From contig NZ_JACRSX010000001.1 of NCBI RefSeq assembly GCF_014384985.1, forward strand, positions 310,001 through 374,000: a stretch of DNA of 64,000 nt, written 5' to 3'. Numbering within the stretch: the first letter of the stretch is position 1; each line of letters opens with the position of its first letter. Origin of the DNA: Jutongia huaianensis (GTDB taxonomy: Bacteria > Bacillota > Clostridia > Lachnospirales > Lachnospiraceae). The notes below the pieces were generated by a model. It worked only from the letters and a program-made list of their open reading frames with translations, ran no database searches and was not told the origin of the DNA. Of this stretch, positions 9,277-18,370 are shown one piece after another. A program made the translations under genes and the position numbers.

Positions 9277-9729
9277 TGGATTATCCTGCTCCAGTGCGGT
9301 TTTGTACAGCATCATCAGATATGCATCCACAAAACAGAAGCGATTGCAGATAAACTCATATACTTTATACAAAAAACATATCCCCATTAGAACCAGACTG
9401 ACATTGGTTACTCTGGCATCCAGTCCCATAACGGCCAGGATCAGACTGGCAATCACATAAAACACAAATACAAAGCTAAACTGACGTGCAATCCGAAAAG
9501 CATCCATAAGAGTGCCTGCAAGGCGCTCTTTTTTCTTTTCAATCTCCTCTTTTGTCAGGCTTTGAAGTTGCTCACACATCTCACTATATACCACTTTTTC
9601 ATTCGCCTTGATCTGCTCCTCCGGAACCTTGTTCTTCTTCTGATCCAGCTCCTCTTTGCACAAGCTCACAAAATGGCGATATACCTTCTTTCCAAATTCT
9701 GCCCGCAGGCGTTTTCGAAAAACATTCAT
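9268..9729 (-). CDS. Hypothetical membrane protein with basic N-terminal helix region
   Basis: I do not recognise this 153-residue protein. Residues 1-75 are charged and helical (many Lys, Glu and Gln), then two hydrophobic segments follow at about 85-105 and 110-130, suggesting a two-span inner-membrane protein with a cytoplasmic N-terminal domain. The end overlaps the convergent HAD gene by 9 bases, and a shared terminator is not obvious. Confidence 0.65.
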   Translation of the reverse strand: MNVFRKRLRAEFGKKVYRHFVSLCKEELDQKKNKVPEEQIKANEKVVYSEMCEQLQSLTKEEIEKKKERLAGTLMDAFRIARQFSFVFVFYVIASLILAVMGLDARVTNVSLVLMGICFLYKVYEFICNRFCFVDAYLMMLYKTALEQDNPSD

Positions 9730-9805
9730 GTCCTCTTCCCTATCCTTTTTATTATGCAGAATATGATAAATTTAAAAATGGGTGTATGTCAAGTACTTTT
9801 GCATT

Positions 9806-10861
9806 TTAATATGTGCCAAAACGGAATACCGTATAGTGACGGTACGGCTCTCCAGCCTTCAATACAATATCAGGAAACTCCGGTGTATTAATGGCATTTG
9901 GAAAATTCTGTGTCTCGAAACACACAGCACTGGACGGTCCGTATATAACGCCATCCTTGCCATGCTCTCCGGAAAGCTCCGGTGCTGTATACATCTGAAT
10001 GCCCGGCTGATCCGTAAGCACCGTCAGCGTGCGCCCTGTCTGTGGTTCCCTGCAGATTGCCGCTGTGATGACCTCTCCCTTTTCATGCTCCAGCACAAAG
10101 TTATGATCATATCCTTTAAAATAATCCGGGCTGCTCTTATCCGATACCACATCGGTACCGATCACCTTAAACTCCCGGAAATCGAACGGTGTCCCCTCGA
10201 CATCCGCAAACTCTCCGGTTGGATATAAAAGATCATTGACCGGATTATACCGGTCTGCAAAAATCTTCACCTCATGGTTTAAGATCTGCTCCCCCTTGTG
10301 ACCACCCTTGCCCAGATTAAAGTAAGAGTGATTTGTCATATTGACAACCGTATCTGCATCTGAAACGCCATCATACTCAATGATCAGCTCATTGTCATCT
10401 GTCAGATGATAAGTAATGCTGTATGTAAAGGTTCCCGGAAAATGCTGCTCCCCGTCAGGGCTTACCCTGGAAAATGTCAGCACCTGCTCCCCGTCTCCTT
10501 TTTCATACTCCGCCTCGTACATCATATAATTAAAACGAAGATATCCACTGTGAAGACAATTGGTCGAATCATTCTGATCCAGCTTATACTCCACACCATT
10601 GATTACAAAATGGCCGTCGGAGATACGGTTTGCACATCGCCCCACCGGTGCTCCAAAGCTCGGCTCATTGACCTCATAGGAAGCCACATCATCATATCCA
10701 TGCACCACATCATCCAGATGACCGTCCCGGTCCGGCACCCAGATATTGGTGATCACTGCCCCAAGATCAATAAATGATACCTTCATTCCATTTGCATTTT
10801 CCAATGTATAACGGGTTACTTCCTTCCCGTCCTTTGTTGTTCCAAATTTTTCCTTTTTCAT
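9806..10861 (-). CDS. galM: Galactose mutarotase (aldose 1-epimerase)
   Basis: This 351-residue protein interconverts alpha and beta anomers of galactose or glucose. Family marks are GAPVGRCANRI, the histidine motif NHSYFNLG (general acid) and FETQNFPNAIN near the C-terminus, which holds the catalytic glutamate. It has no signal peptide, so it acts in the cytoplasm. It is a single gene between a membrane protein and a decarboxylase; no other galactose genes are near. The ribosome site is a GGAGG-type sequence 5 to 10 bases before ATG 10861. Confidence 0.93.
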   Translation of the reverse strand: MKKEKFGTTKDGKEVTRYTLENANGMKVSFIDLGAVITNIWVPDRDGHLDDVVHGYDDVASYEVNEPSFGAPVGRCANRISDGHFVINGVEYKLDQNDSTNCLHSGYLRFNYMMYEAEYEKGDGEQVLTFSRVSPDGEQHFPGTFTYSITYHLTDDNELIIEYDGVSDADTVVNMTNHSYFNLGKGGHKGEQILNHEVKIFADRYNPVNDLLYPTGEFADVEGTPFDFREFKVIGTDVVSDKSSPDYFKGYDHNFVLEHEKGEVITAAICREPQTGRTLTVLTDQPGIQMYTAPELSGEHGKDGVIYGPSSAVCFETQNFPNAINTPEFPDIVLKAGEPYRHYTVFRFGTY

Positions 10862-10954
10862 CCTTTTTCCTCCATACCTTTATTTGCTAAAACTCCCTAT
10901 TTCCAGTTACTTAATACATTAAGTATAACAAAACAAAGGGTATATGACAAGGCA

Positions 10955-12352
10955 TTACTTGACAACAGATACATCCCGAATTCCATACTCTTCAAAAACA
11001 CGGATCATGTTCCCGTCAATCTCCTCACCACTGACGGCAATCGGAATCGCCGGAGGGCAGGATACCGTTTCCTGCGCCAGAATCCTTCCCTCTGCCTCAC
11101 GGACAGGTATCACTTCCGACTCTGCAAAGACTGCCTCCCGGATCGTCATCCGCCGGATGACAGGTTTCATCCCGGGTCTTTCCACCGGTGCGAATGCCTT
11201 CTCCGGATGCCGCAGTCTTGTCCGGTCCAGCCAGCGATACATCATGTTCCAGTCCTCCGGCCCATTCTGTGGACTCATCATAAACACAACCGTATGGTGA
11301 TCTGCAAATTCACATTCTATCCCGGAACGTTTCCTCCCTCCGGTACAATAGACAAACTCCCGGAGCTCTCCGGCAATTTCTTCTCCATCATACCCGGAGG
11401 CTCCGGTATCAATAACAATCTTTAAGGGTTCTCCCTCCATAATATGAAGACCTCTGTCTCCTGCCGCCTTTTTAAACTGCCGGATCTTTTTCACACATTC
11501 AGCCAGCTCCCTGCGAAACTCCCGTTCCAGATACTCATTGCACAGATCTAACGACTGCAGGATCAGATAAGAGGGACTGGTGGAACCAAACATGGTCAGA
11601 CCTTTTCTGGCACTGTCCAATATTTCGGACACAATATTTTCATGCAAATGAAGATATGCTCCTCCGGTCAGAACCGGTAACGTCTTATGTGCCGAATCAC
11701 AGCAAAGATCCGCCCCCAGATGAATGGGATGCTTACTTGCCTCCAAAAATGCCAGATACGCCCCATGAGCATTATCCACAGCCAGCAGCGTTCCGTATTT
11801 GTGACAAACCTCTGCGATCGCCGCAATGTCACTCTGCACTCCGAGATAATCCGGCGATGTCAGATAAACGGCTGCCGGAAGCTTCCCACAGGCTTTCAGG
11901 CTCTTTTCTACCTCCTGCGCTGTCACCACGGCAGAACAGAGTCCATGTGCCTGTCCGCTCCGGATAAATTCCAGATCCAGATCCAACAGGGCACAGCCGT
12001 CCAGCATGGCGCGGTGCACATTCCTTGCCGCCAGGATAAACGGCCTGCTGTATTCCGTTTCCTTTACACCTTGTTTCCAGTGCATCATCACACTGTAAAG
12101 CATCGCCTTTACCGCCAGAGAAGAGCCCTCCGTGGAATACAGGGTCGCCCCTGTCCCAAATAACGTACAGGCATTCTTCTGGCTTTCTCCCAGAATCCCT
12201 ACAGACTCCGACAATACATCTGCCCCGGCAATCTCTGTAATATCTCTCACTTCTATTCCCAGCGGACCCGCTCCCTTATGTCCCGGCATATGCGCTCTGA
12301 CACCGTCTCCGGCAATATAACTGTCAATAAAATCAGCAACCGGTGTTCTCAC
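10955..12352 (-). CDS. Orn/Lys/Arg decarboxylase family PLP enzyme
   Basis: This 465-residue fold-type I PLP enzyme resembles the short SpeA/Cad-like decarboxylases of Firmicutes. Marks are the N-terminal HMPGHKGAG motif, DNAHGAYLAF with the PLP-aspartate region, and DSAHKTLPVLTGGAYLH, which holds the PLP lysine. The large wing domain of inducible enterobacterial decarboxylases is missing, as usual in this subfamily. It should decarboxylate lysine, arginine or ornithine to a diamine, but the substrate cannot be told. Its start overlaps the stop of the upstream membrane-protein gene by 4 bases (ATGA), so the two are translationally coupled. Confidence 0.88.
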   Translation of the reverse strand: MRTPVADFIDSYIAGDGVRAHMPGHKGAGPLGIEVRDITEIAGADVLSESVGILGESQKNACTLFGTGATLYSTEGSSLAVKAMLYSVMMHWKQGVKETEYSRPFILAARNVHRAMLDGCALLDLDLEFIRSGQAHGLCSAVVTAQEVEKSLKACGKLPAAVYLTSPDYLGVQSDIAAIAEVCHKYGTLLAVDNAHGAYLAFLEASKHPIHLGADLCCDSAHKTLPVLTGGAYLHLHENIVSEILDSARKGLTMFGSTSPSYLILQSLDLCNEYLEREFRRELAECVKKIRQFKKAAGDRGLHIMEGEPLKIVIDTGASGYDGEEIAGELREFVYCTGGRKRSGIECEFADHHTVVFMMSPQNGPEDWNMMYRWLDRTRLRHPEKAFAPVERPGMKPVIRRMTIREAVFAESEVIPVREAEGRILAQETVSCPPAIPIAVSGEEIDGNMIRVFEEYGIRDVSVVK

Positions 12353-12729
12353 GATTCCTTCTCCTGTGGCTCTGCTGCCACCTGCGCCTGTCCCTGTACT
12401 GCTGCCGGCTGTGCTTCCTGCTGTACCTGTCCCTGTGCTGCTGCCGGCTGTGCTTTCTCCTGCTCCGCCTTTGCTTTCAGGGCGTCTTTGATCTGACGCA
12501 TATACATTTCCTCGCGCATGCGGTTATTGGCTTCGTTTCTCTTCTGAATATTGATCAGCATATTGATGGCATAAAGGATCACCGGCACGAATACCGTCAG
12601 CATAATACTTCCGATAAACCAGTTGTGGGCACCGTCAGATGCTGTGATCGCTGTAATGATCGTCATCAGATACATAAATACAAGTAAAACCACTCCGATC
12701 ATTGCAAAAACTCTCTTTAATTTGTCCAT
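12349..12729 (-). CDS. Small membrane protein with Ala/Gln-rich repeat tail
   Basis: The 126 residues begin with two hydrophobic segments (about 8-30 and 42-62), then a charged helix (about 65-92), then a tail rich in Ala, Gln, Pro and Glu containing two copies of a QPAA(A/V)QGQ-type unit. No family is recognised. The tail probably lies in the cytoplasm after the second span. The ATGA overlap with the downstream decarboxylase gene suggests linked expression, but a functional link is not established. Confidence 0.7.
   Translation of the reverse strand: MDKLKRVFAMIGVVLLVFMYLMTIITAITASDGAHNWFIGSIMLTVFVPVILYAINMLINIQKRNEANNRMREEMYMRQIKDALKAKAEQEKAQPAAAQGQVQQEAQPAAVQGQAQVAAEPQEKES
12387..12455 (-). 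repeat. Two-copy 39-bp-period tandem repeat coding the Ala/Gln-rich tail
   Basis: A near-identical 30-base block begins at 12387 and again at 12426, one base differing. The period of 39 bases equals 13 codons, so copy-number change would keep the reading frame. Confidence 0.8.
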
Positions 12730-12794
12730 AATTCTTTTACACTCCTTTCAGCCCGCAAGTCTTAAACTGCAGACATAAGCTTTTACAGGAAGGT

Positions 12795-14120
12795 TTATTT
12801 TATCTCCTTCCCGATCCGTTTAAAATGCTCCTGTATTGTTTTCTCATATCCGTTATCGGACAAATGGAAAAACGTCCGGTCCTTTAAAGCATCCGGCAGA
12901 TACTGCTGTTCCACATAATGATTCGGATAATCGTGGGAATACAGATATCCGATCCCATGTCCCAGCTTTGCCGCACTCTTATAATGTGCATCCTGCAGGT
13001 GCGCCGGAATCGGGCATGTTTTCGAATGTGCCACCAGATCCATTGCCTCATCGATCGCCATGATCGCCGAGTTACTCTTCGGAGCACATGCCACATAGGT
13101 TGCTGCCTGCGCCAGCACGATCCGCGCTTCCGGCATGCCGAGCCGCTCCACCGCCTGCGCTGCACTGGTTGCTACCACCAGTGCCTGCGGGTCTGCATTG
13201 GACACATCCTCCGCAGCACAGATCATAATACGTCTGGCAATAAACTCCACATCCTCTCCGGCATAAAGCATTCTCGCCAGATAATATATGGCGGCATCCG
13301 GATCCGAGCCCCGCATACTTTTGATAAATGCAGAAATCGTATCGTAATGATTATCTCCGGATTTATCGTAACGAAGCACCCGTTTCTGGATACATTCCTG
13401 CGCCACCTCCATGGTAATGTGAATCCGGTCGTCTGCGCCCCGCTCTGTGGAAAGAACCCCCAGCTCCAGTGCATTGAGGGCGCTTCTGGCATCTCCATTG
13501 GCTACATCAGCCAGAAAATCTGCCGCATCCGGCTCCAGCACAGCCCGGTAGCTCCCCATGCCACGCTCCCTGTCCTCCACGGCACGAAATAAAAGAAGAC
13601 GGATATCCTCCTTCGTGAGAGGCTTCAGTTCAAAGATCACAGACCGGGAAATTAATGCGCTGTTCACCTCAAAATAAGGATTCTCTGTGGTGGCGCCGAT
13701 CAGGATCACCGTACCATCCTCCACATAGGGAAGAAGATAATCCTGCTGTCCCTTGTTAAAACGATGGATCTCATCTACAAACAGAATCGTTTTTTTGCCA
13801 TACATGCCTGCCTGATTCTTTGCCTCCTGCACCACCTCTTCCATATCCTTTTTGCCTGCGGAGGTGGCATTTACCTGACGAAACACAGCACTGGTCGTAT
13901 TGGCAATGACCTTGGCAAGTGTTGTCTTGCCGGTTCCCGGCGGGCCGTAAAAGATCACGGAGCTCAGCTTGTCTGCCTGGATCGCACGGTATAAAAGCCG
14001 GTTCTTTCCCACAATATGCTCCTGTCCTACCACCTCGTCCAGCGTCCGTGGACGCATCCGGGATGCTAAGGGTGCATCATCATCCTTCGATTGCTCCCTC
14101 ATATATTCAAATAAATCCAT
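12795..14120 (-). CDS. rarA: RarA (MgsA) replication-associated recombination ATPase
   Basis: This 441-residue AAA+ protein is related to the clamp loader. The Walker A motif FYGPPGTGKTT (about residue 58), Walker B ILFVDEIHRFNKGQQD, and the sensor motif ATTENPYFEVN match RarA/MgsA, as does the C-terminal tetramerisation domain with AKSNSAIMAIDEAM-like residues (here CAPKSNSAIMAID). It acts at stalled replication forks. The length is normal. The gene is 16 bases upstream of yigZ's end on the same strand and likely co-transcribed with it. Confidence 0.93.
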   Translation of the reverse strand: MDLFEYMREQSKDDDAPLASRMRPRTLDEVVGQEHIVGKNRLLYRAIQADKLSSVIFYGPPGTGKTTLAKVIANTTSAVFRQVNATSAGKKDMEEVVQEAKNQAGMYGKKTILFVDEIHRFNKGQQDYLLPYVEDGTVILIGATTENPYFEVNSALISRSVIFELKPLTKEDIRLLLFRAVEDRERGMGSYRAVLEPDAADFLADVANGDARSALNALELGVLSTERGADDRIHITMEVAQECIQKRVLRYDKSGDNHYDTISAFIKSMRGSDPDAAIYYLARMLYAGEDVEFIARRIMICAAEDVSNADPQALVVATSAAQAVERLGMPEARIVLAQAATYVACAPKSNSAIMAIDEAMDLVAHSKTCPIPAHLQDAHYKSAAKLGHGIGYLYSHDYPNHYVEQQYLPDALKDRTFFHLSDNGYEKTIQEHFKRIGKEIK

Positions 14121-14136
14121 ATCTGATCTGTCCTTT

Positions 14137-14787
14137 CTAAAAGATCATAGGCTGTCCGTCCAGAACCGCAAAAAACAGTTCATCGGAAATGTCAAGCTCT
14201 GCTTTTCCGGCAGTCGCTTCGGTAATCTCCTTTGTTAAGGCTCCTACCTCTTCCTCCGGCACCAGCACATCCATCTCCACCGCCTCTCCATAGCGGGTAT
14301 CCATCACCGGAATCTGCCGTTTTCCTACAATGTATTGGAGCTTTCCAATGCCATTGTAATCGGTCCCGACCGTTATCTTCCGCCCCGGCTGCTTCGTCAT
14401 GACCCGGCTCGCCGCAAGACCCGCCTGCGTTGCCTGGGAATAGGCCCGCACCAGCCCTCCGGTTCCCAGAAGTGTACCTCCAAAATATCTTGTTACAACT
14501 ACAAGAACATCATGAATCCCCTGTCCCTGCAGCACCTCCAGAATCGGCCTTCCTGCCGTCCCGGAGGGTTCTCCGTCATCGCTGCACCGGCTGATCTCAT
14601 TGTTGGGTCCGATCACAAAGGCATGACAGTTGTGTCTGGCATCCCAATACTTCTTCCGGATCTGTTCAATATGACCGGCTGCCTCCTCCTCGGAATGCAC
14701 CGGAAATACATGGGCAATAAAACGGGACTTCTTTTCTACAATCTCGTCACTGCCGCCCTCATAAATTATCTGATATGACTGACTCAT
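14137..14787 (-). CDS. YigZ/IMPACT family protein
   Basis: This protein has the N-terminal UPF0029 domain with the GEPSGTAGRPIL and RYFGGTLLGTGGLVRAY motifs and a C-terminal DUF1949 domain. The family is related to IMPACT and to a domain of elongation factors; its exact role in bacteria is unknown. The start taken is ATG 14787 (MSQSYQ). A GTG four codons earlier (14799) is in frame, but the GGGGAG in that stretch serves the ATG better, although the spacing is short (4 bases). Confidence 0.9.
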   Translation of the reverse strand: MSQSYQIIYEGGSDEIVEKKSRFIAHVFPVHSEEEAAGHIEQIRKKYWDARHNCHAFVIGPNNEISRCSDDGEPSGTAGRPILEVLQGQGIHDVLVVVTRYFGGTLLGTGGLVRAYSQATQAGLAASRVMTKQPGRKITVGTDYNGIGKLQYIVGKRQIPVMDTRYGEAVEMDVLVPEEEVGALTKEITEATAGKAELDISDELFFAVLDGQPMIF

Positions 14788-14870
14788 AAAACTCCCCACT
14801 TCTGAGCAATTCCTGTTAACGCTGTCCGCCCTTGCTCCTCAGCAGACCGCCCTCTCACCATGCTTTGAAA

Positions 14871-15926
14871 CTATTCCGTAACCTTTCTGGCACTGGTATA
14901 AACCGCCACTACCGCTCCAATGATCATCAGAATATAAAAATTCACGCCACGACTTAACAGCATTGCAGATACCGCTGTGCTCCTGCTCATGATCTGTTTG
15001 AACAGGGTCACGAAAAAGCCTTCATTAACACCAACTCCACCGGGCAATGGCAAAATGTCAATACAAACTGCCACAAAACTCTGCAGCATCACAATCTCCC
15101 ATGGAGATGCGCCATGCTGACCCAGAGCAAGACAGACAAACCAGGTCACTGCAAAGAAGCTGATTCTCTGCAGCACGGTAATTCCCAACACCACAAAGAA
15201 AACCTCCCAGTGTGTTCTCATATACACGGCCCCCTCCTGATACAATTCCAGAGAGTGATCCAGCCGCTCCATAAACCGTTTTTTGTTCCGTATGATCCGA
15301 AGTTTATGACAGATCCAAGTGCCAAGAAGTGCCAGATTCCGCACACCGTTTTTTGAAAAAACAACAATAGAGTACAAAACAATGGACACCAGATTGACTG
15401 CCATTCCCAACACAAAAAGCCAGTAATAATGACCAAGATACTGATGAAGAAATCCCCGGAAAAACAGGATCACTATCCCTTCTATGACCATCAATGCCAC
15501 CTTGTAAATAATCGTCCAGAACAAAAGTGCCACAGAAGAAACTCCGACAGACACGCCATCCTGGCGCATATAATACACCTGCATAGGCTGTCCTCCACTG
15601 GCTGACGGTGTAATGGCATTAAACAGAAACCCAATAAAAGTATATTTCACGCCATCCTTAAGCTTCATAGATGTTCCTGCTGACTGCACGATCACTTTCA
15701 GGGATACTGCCTGCAGAACCAGATATGCAACAGCAAACACAGCAGCAAATACAAGCCAGCTTTTATCCGCTTTTTTCAAAACAGATAAAATCTCCCTCAG
15801 ATCTTCTCCATGAAGAAGTGTATAAAAGGTAAAAGCCAGAACCACGATCATTAATATAATATTAAATACATAGGTCTTTTTTTTACGCATTGAAATCCCC
15901 TTTCCTGTTGTCGATTTCTCTTTCAT
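14871..15926 (-). CDS. LPG synthase-TM-like flippase family membrane protein (UPF0104)
   Basis: About 350 residues with roughly eight hydrophobic segments match the membrane domain of lysylphosphatidylglycerol synthase/UPF0104. The conserved segments are FNAITPSASGGQPMQ (about residue 95) and DILPLPGGVGVNEG (about residue 290). No aminoacyltransferase domain follows, so this is the stand-alone form whose role is probably lipid handling. Two starts are possible: ATG 15926 and ATG 15890 (MRKKKTYVFN), the second having AAAGGGG 8 bases upstream. It follows the ABC permease gene by 13 bases. Confidence 0.85.
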   Translation of the reverse strand: MKEKSTTGKGISMRKKKTYVFNIILMIVVLAFTFYTLLHGEDLREILSVLKKADKSWLVFAAVFAVAYLVLQAVSLKVIVQSAGTSMKLKDGVKYTFIGFLFNAITPSASGGQPMQVYYMRQDGVSVGVSSVALLFWTIIYKVALMVIEGIVILFFRGFLHQYLGHYYWLFVLGMAVNLVSIVLYSIVVFSKNGVRNLALLGTWICHKLRIIRNKKRFMERLDHSLELYQEGAVYMRTHWEVFFVVLGITVLQRISFFAVTWFVCLALGQHGASPWEIVMLQSFVAVCIDILPLPGGVGVNEGFFVTLFKQIMSRSTAVSAMLLSRGVNFYILMIIGAVVAVYTSARKVTE

Positions 15927-15939
15927 ACCTTTTCCTTCA

Positions 15940-17637
15940 TCATTTCAGCCGGAACGTCTTCGGTGCCAGCTTCCACACCAGCAGCAATGCTGCCACCAGA
16001 GTCACAACGGTAACTCCCAAAATGATCGCTGCAAAGTATGTCGGCGGTGTATGGATCTGCAGACAGCTATACGCCACAAGATAAATCCCTATGGTACAGA
16101 TCTTATAACCGACACTTGTGGTATTTCCTGCCTCTGTAAACGGCTGAAAAATATAATACATACACAGAAACAGCACGGAGAAAAATACCGACAGCATCAC
16201 GATACAGAATAAGATCGCTATGATCTGCAAAATATTCCGGAATCTTCCCAAAAGCATCAGATTGATAAATACTCCTGCGCAAAACACCGCAATAAACGGG
16301 CACTCCGTCCGGATCATATAACGCAGACGGATCCGGAAACTGGATATGATCGCCTCCGGTGTCCGGTAATATCCATACTTCAGCAGAGAAGCATCACAGT
16401 GAAAGAACATAGCCTGTGTCAGCTTTTCTCCGGAAGAAGAACAATACATAATAAATACAAGGATCGCCAACAGCATATTCACCGTGCTCCAGACGCCATC
16501 ACTCATCTCCTGAAACTGTGCCGCAGATGCCATAAAACGACTAACGATCACAGCCACTGCGGTCACGCCAAACAATCCTTCCACGATCCATGCCTTGATC
16601 CTGCTTGGTCTTGCCACGATCTTTTTGTGACGTTCAAAAAAGATGGCATGAAGATATTCATAGCCGCTTTTATCCTGAAAGATCCGCTCCGTCACAACAT
16701 CCTCGTCCAAGGTATCCTTTAATTGACCGTCGAGAGACTGAACATTGTCAACTTCCTTCTGATGCTCCATCACACGCTGATAACTGCAGAGCATTCTCGC
16801 CACCTGCAGGTATTTAGGATAAGCACGCAGATATCTCACAGAAACCACGGCTGCGATCAGCAGGATCACCAGAAGGATTCCCTGTAATCCCATGGAAAAA
16901 CCACCTGCATCAAACAGCGGATTCCAGACCATTTTTTGTCCCTGTACCAAATACAGGACAGGATAAAGTCCATACGCCACAACAACCATCAGGAAATTGT
17001 ACAGATAATAGCTCCCCTGTACCTCCTTACCTTTATCCTGATAAGGAATCTTATCATAATGCTCACAAAGAAGCATGGAAACTGCCTCACCGATCGGACG
17101 ACAGCAGATATAGCACAGGATCACCCACACAAAAATCCCCATATGTCCCGGAAATGCATGATTTAAGATCAGGAAAAATGCAATCATCCAGCAAACGGCT
17201 GCTTTGCCATACTCCCATAAAATACCGGTGAGATAATAGCTTTTGGCGTCAATCCGCATGAGATTCAATAACAGGTAATCCTGTTCGTCACCATTGGTGA
17301 TAATATGGCTGTTGGTAAAGGAGCCCATAAAACAATTCAGGATCAAAAATATCCATACCATCATCGATGCCATCGTATGATCGCTCCAACCGATATTCGA
17401 TTGTAAGATCGCACACGGTACAAAGACAGCCAGCAGAAAATATAATGACTTCCACAGGATATCCTTGAGCCCGTTCCAGATCAGGCAAAGGATTCCCAGT
17501 GTCTTTTTGATATCACTGCGGGCATACCACTCCTCCGAGATCAGCCCCTTCAATGGTTTAAAATTAATGATCGTATAGATCAGTTGATTCACCTGCTGGG
17601 CAAAAAACAACTGAAACTGACTTATTATCTGATTCAT
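15940..17637 (-). CDS. ABC-type exporter membrane protein
   Basis: The 565 residues contain at least ten hydrophobic segments with cytoplasmic charged loops and no ATPase motifs. The N-terminal stretch (NQIISQFQLFFAQQVNQLIY) is amphipathic. No named family is recognised with certainty, but the gene lies 15 bases after the ABC ATPase reading frame and in the same operon, so it is probably the permease partner of that ATPase. Because the ATPase has an internal stop, the transporter may be impaired. Confidence 0.75.
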   Translation of the reverse strand: MNQIISQFQLFFAQQVNQLIYTIINFKPLKGLISEEWYARSDIKKTLGILCLIWNGLKDILWKSLYFLLAVFVPCAILQSNIGWSDHTMASMMVWIFLILNCFMGSFTNSHIITNGDEQDYLLLNLMRIDAKSYYLTGILWEYGKAAVCWMIAFFLILNHAFPGHMGIFVWVILCYICCRPIGEAVSMLLCEHYDKIPYQDKGKEVQGSYYLYNFLMVVVAYGLYPVLYLVQGQKMVWNPLFDAGGFSMGLQGILLVILLIAAVVSVRYLRAYPKYLQVARMLCSYQRVMEHQKEVDNVQSLDGQLKDTLDEDVVTERIFQDKSGYEYLHAIFFERHKKIVARPSRIKAWIVEGLFGVTAVAVIVSRFMASAAQFQEMSDGVWSTVNMLLAILVFIMYCSSSGEKLTQAMFFHCDASLLKYGYYRTPEAIISSFRIRLRYMIRTECPFIAVFCAGVFINLMLLGRFRNILQIIAILFCIVMLSVFFSVLFLCMYYIFQPFTEAGNTTSVGYKICTIGIYLVAYSCLQIHTPPTYFAAIILGVTVVTLVAALLLVWKLAPKTFRLK

Positions 17638-17652
17638 CTGTCTGTATCCTTT

Positions 17653-18348
17653 CTAACGGCTCAGAAGCTCCATTACATGCTCCTCAAATCCCTGATCATG
17701 ACAATCCAGATCATCCACTCCGGACAATTTCCCCTGATGAAGCAGCACGATCTCATCACACAGATCCTGTGCCAGCTACAAAATGTGAGTGGACAATATT
17801 ATAATATGATCTTTTTTCATTGCCAGTAAAAGCTCCTTCATCTCATGAGCCGCAACCACATCCAGCGATGTCAGCGGTTCATCTAACAGAATGATCGGCG
17901 GCTTGCTGATCAGCAGACAAAGCATCTGCATTTTATTTTTCATGCCGTGGGAATATCCCTTGAGCAGCCGGTCCAGATCCGGCAGATCCAGCCCTACCAT
18001 TTGTGCATACTCCTCCACCGTCAGAGGATTTTCTATTTTGCCTTTATGAATATCAAGAAAGAATTTAATGAACTCATAACCGGTAAGAAACTCCGGCAGA
18101 ACCGGGGTAGAAAACGCATATCCCATCATATCAAAATTCACAGGTCTGTTTTCTCCGTTCTCCTCCAGAGAAACGGAGCCACCGTCAAAATCAATCTCGT
18201 GACTGATACAGTTAAAAAGTGTCGTTTTACCGGCTCCATTTCGTCCCAGAAGTCCGTATATCTTACCCTTTTCAAAGGTGAAAGAGGCTCCCTTAAGAAC
18301 TTCTTTCTCTTCAAATTTTTTCTCAATTTCATTAACAATAAGTTTCAT
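17653..18348 (-). pseudogene. ABC transporter ATPase with internal amber stop
   Basis: Read from ATG 18348 (MKLIVNEIEKKFEEKEVL; AGGAGAG 6 bases upstream), this is an ABC-2 exporter ATPase with Walker A GRNGAGKTT, a signature region reading SHGMKNKMQM instead of LSGGQ, Walker B IILLDEP and the H-loop histidine in ILSTHIL. A TAG at 17778-17776 (codon 191) interrupts the frame. The same frame continues for about 40 normal codons (LAQDLCDEIVLLHQG and on to EHVMELLSR) to a TAG at 17655-17653. A CAG to TAG change would explain it exactly. The truncated product keeps both Walker motifs and the H-loop, so partial activity is possible. Confidence 0.8.
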
Positions 18349-18370
18349 TAATTCTCTCCTTGTTATACAT

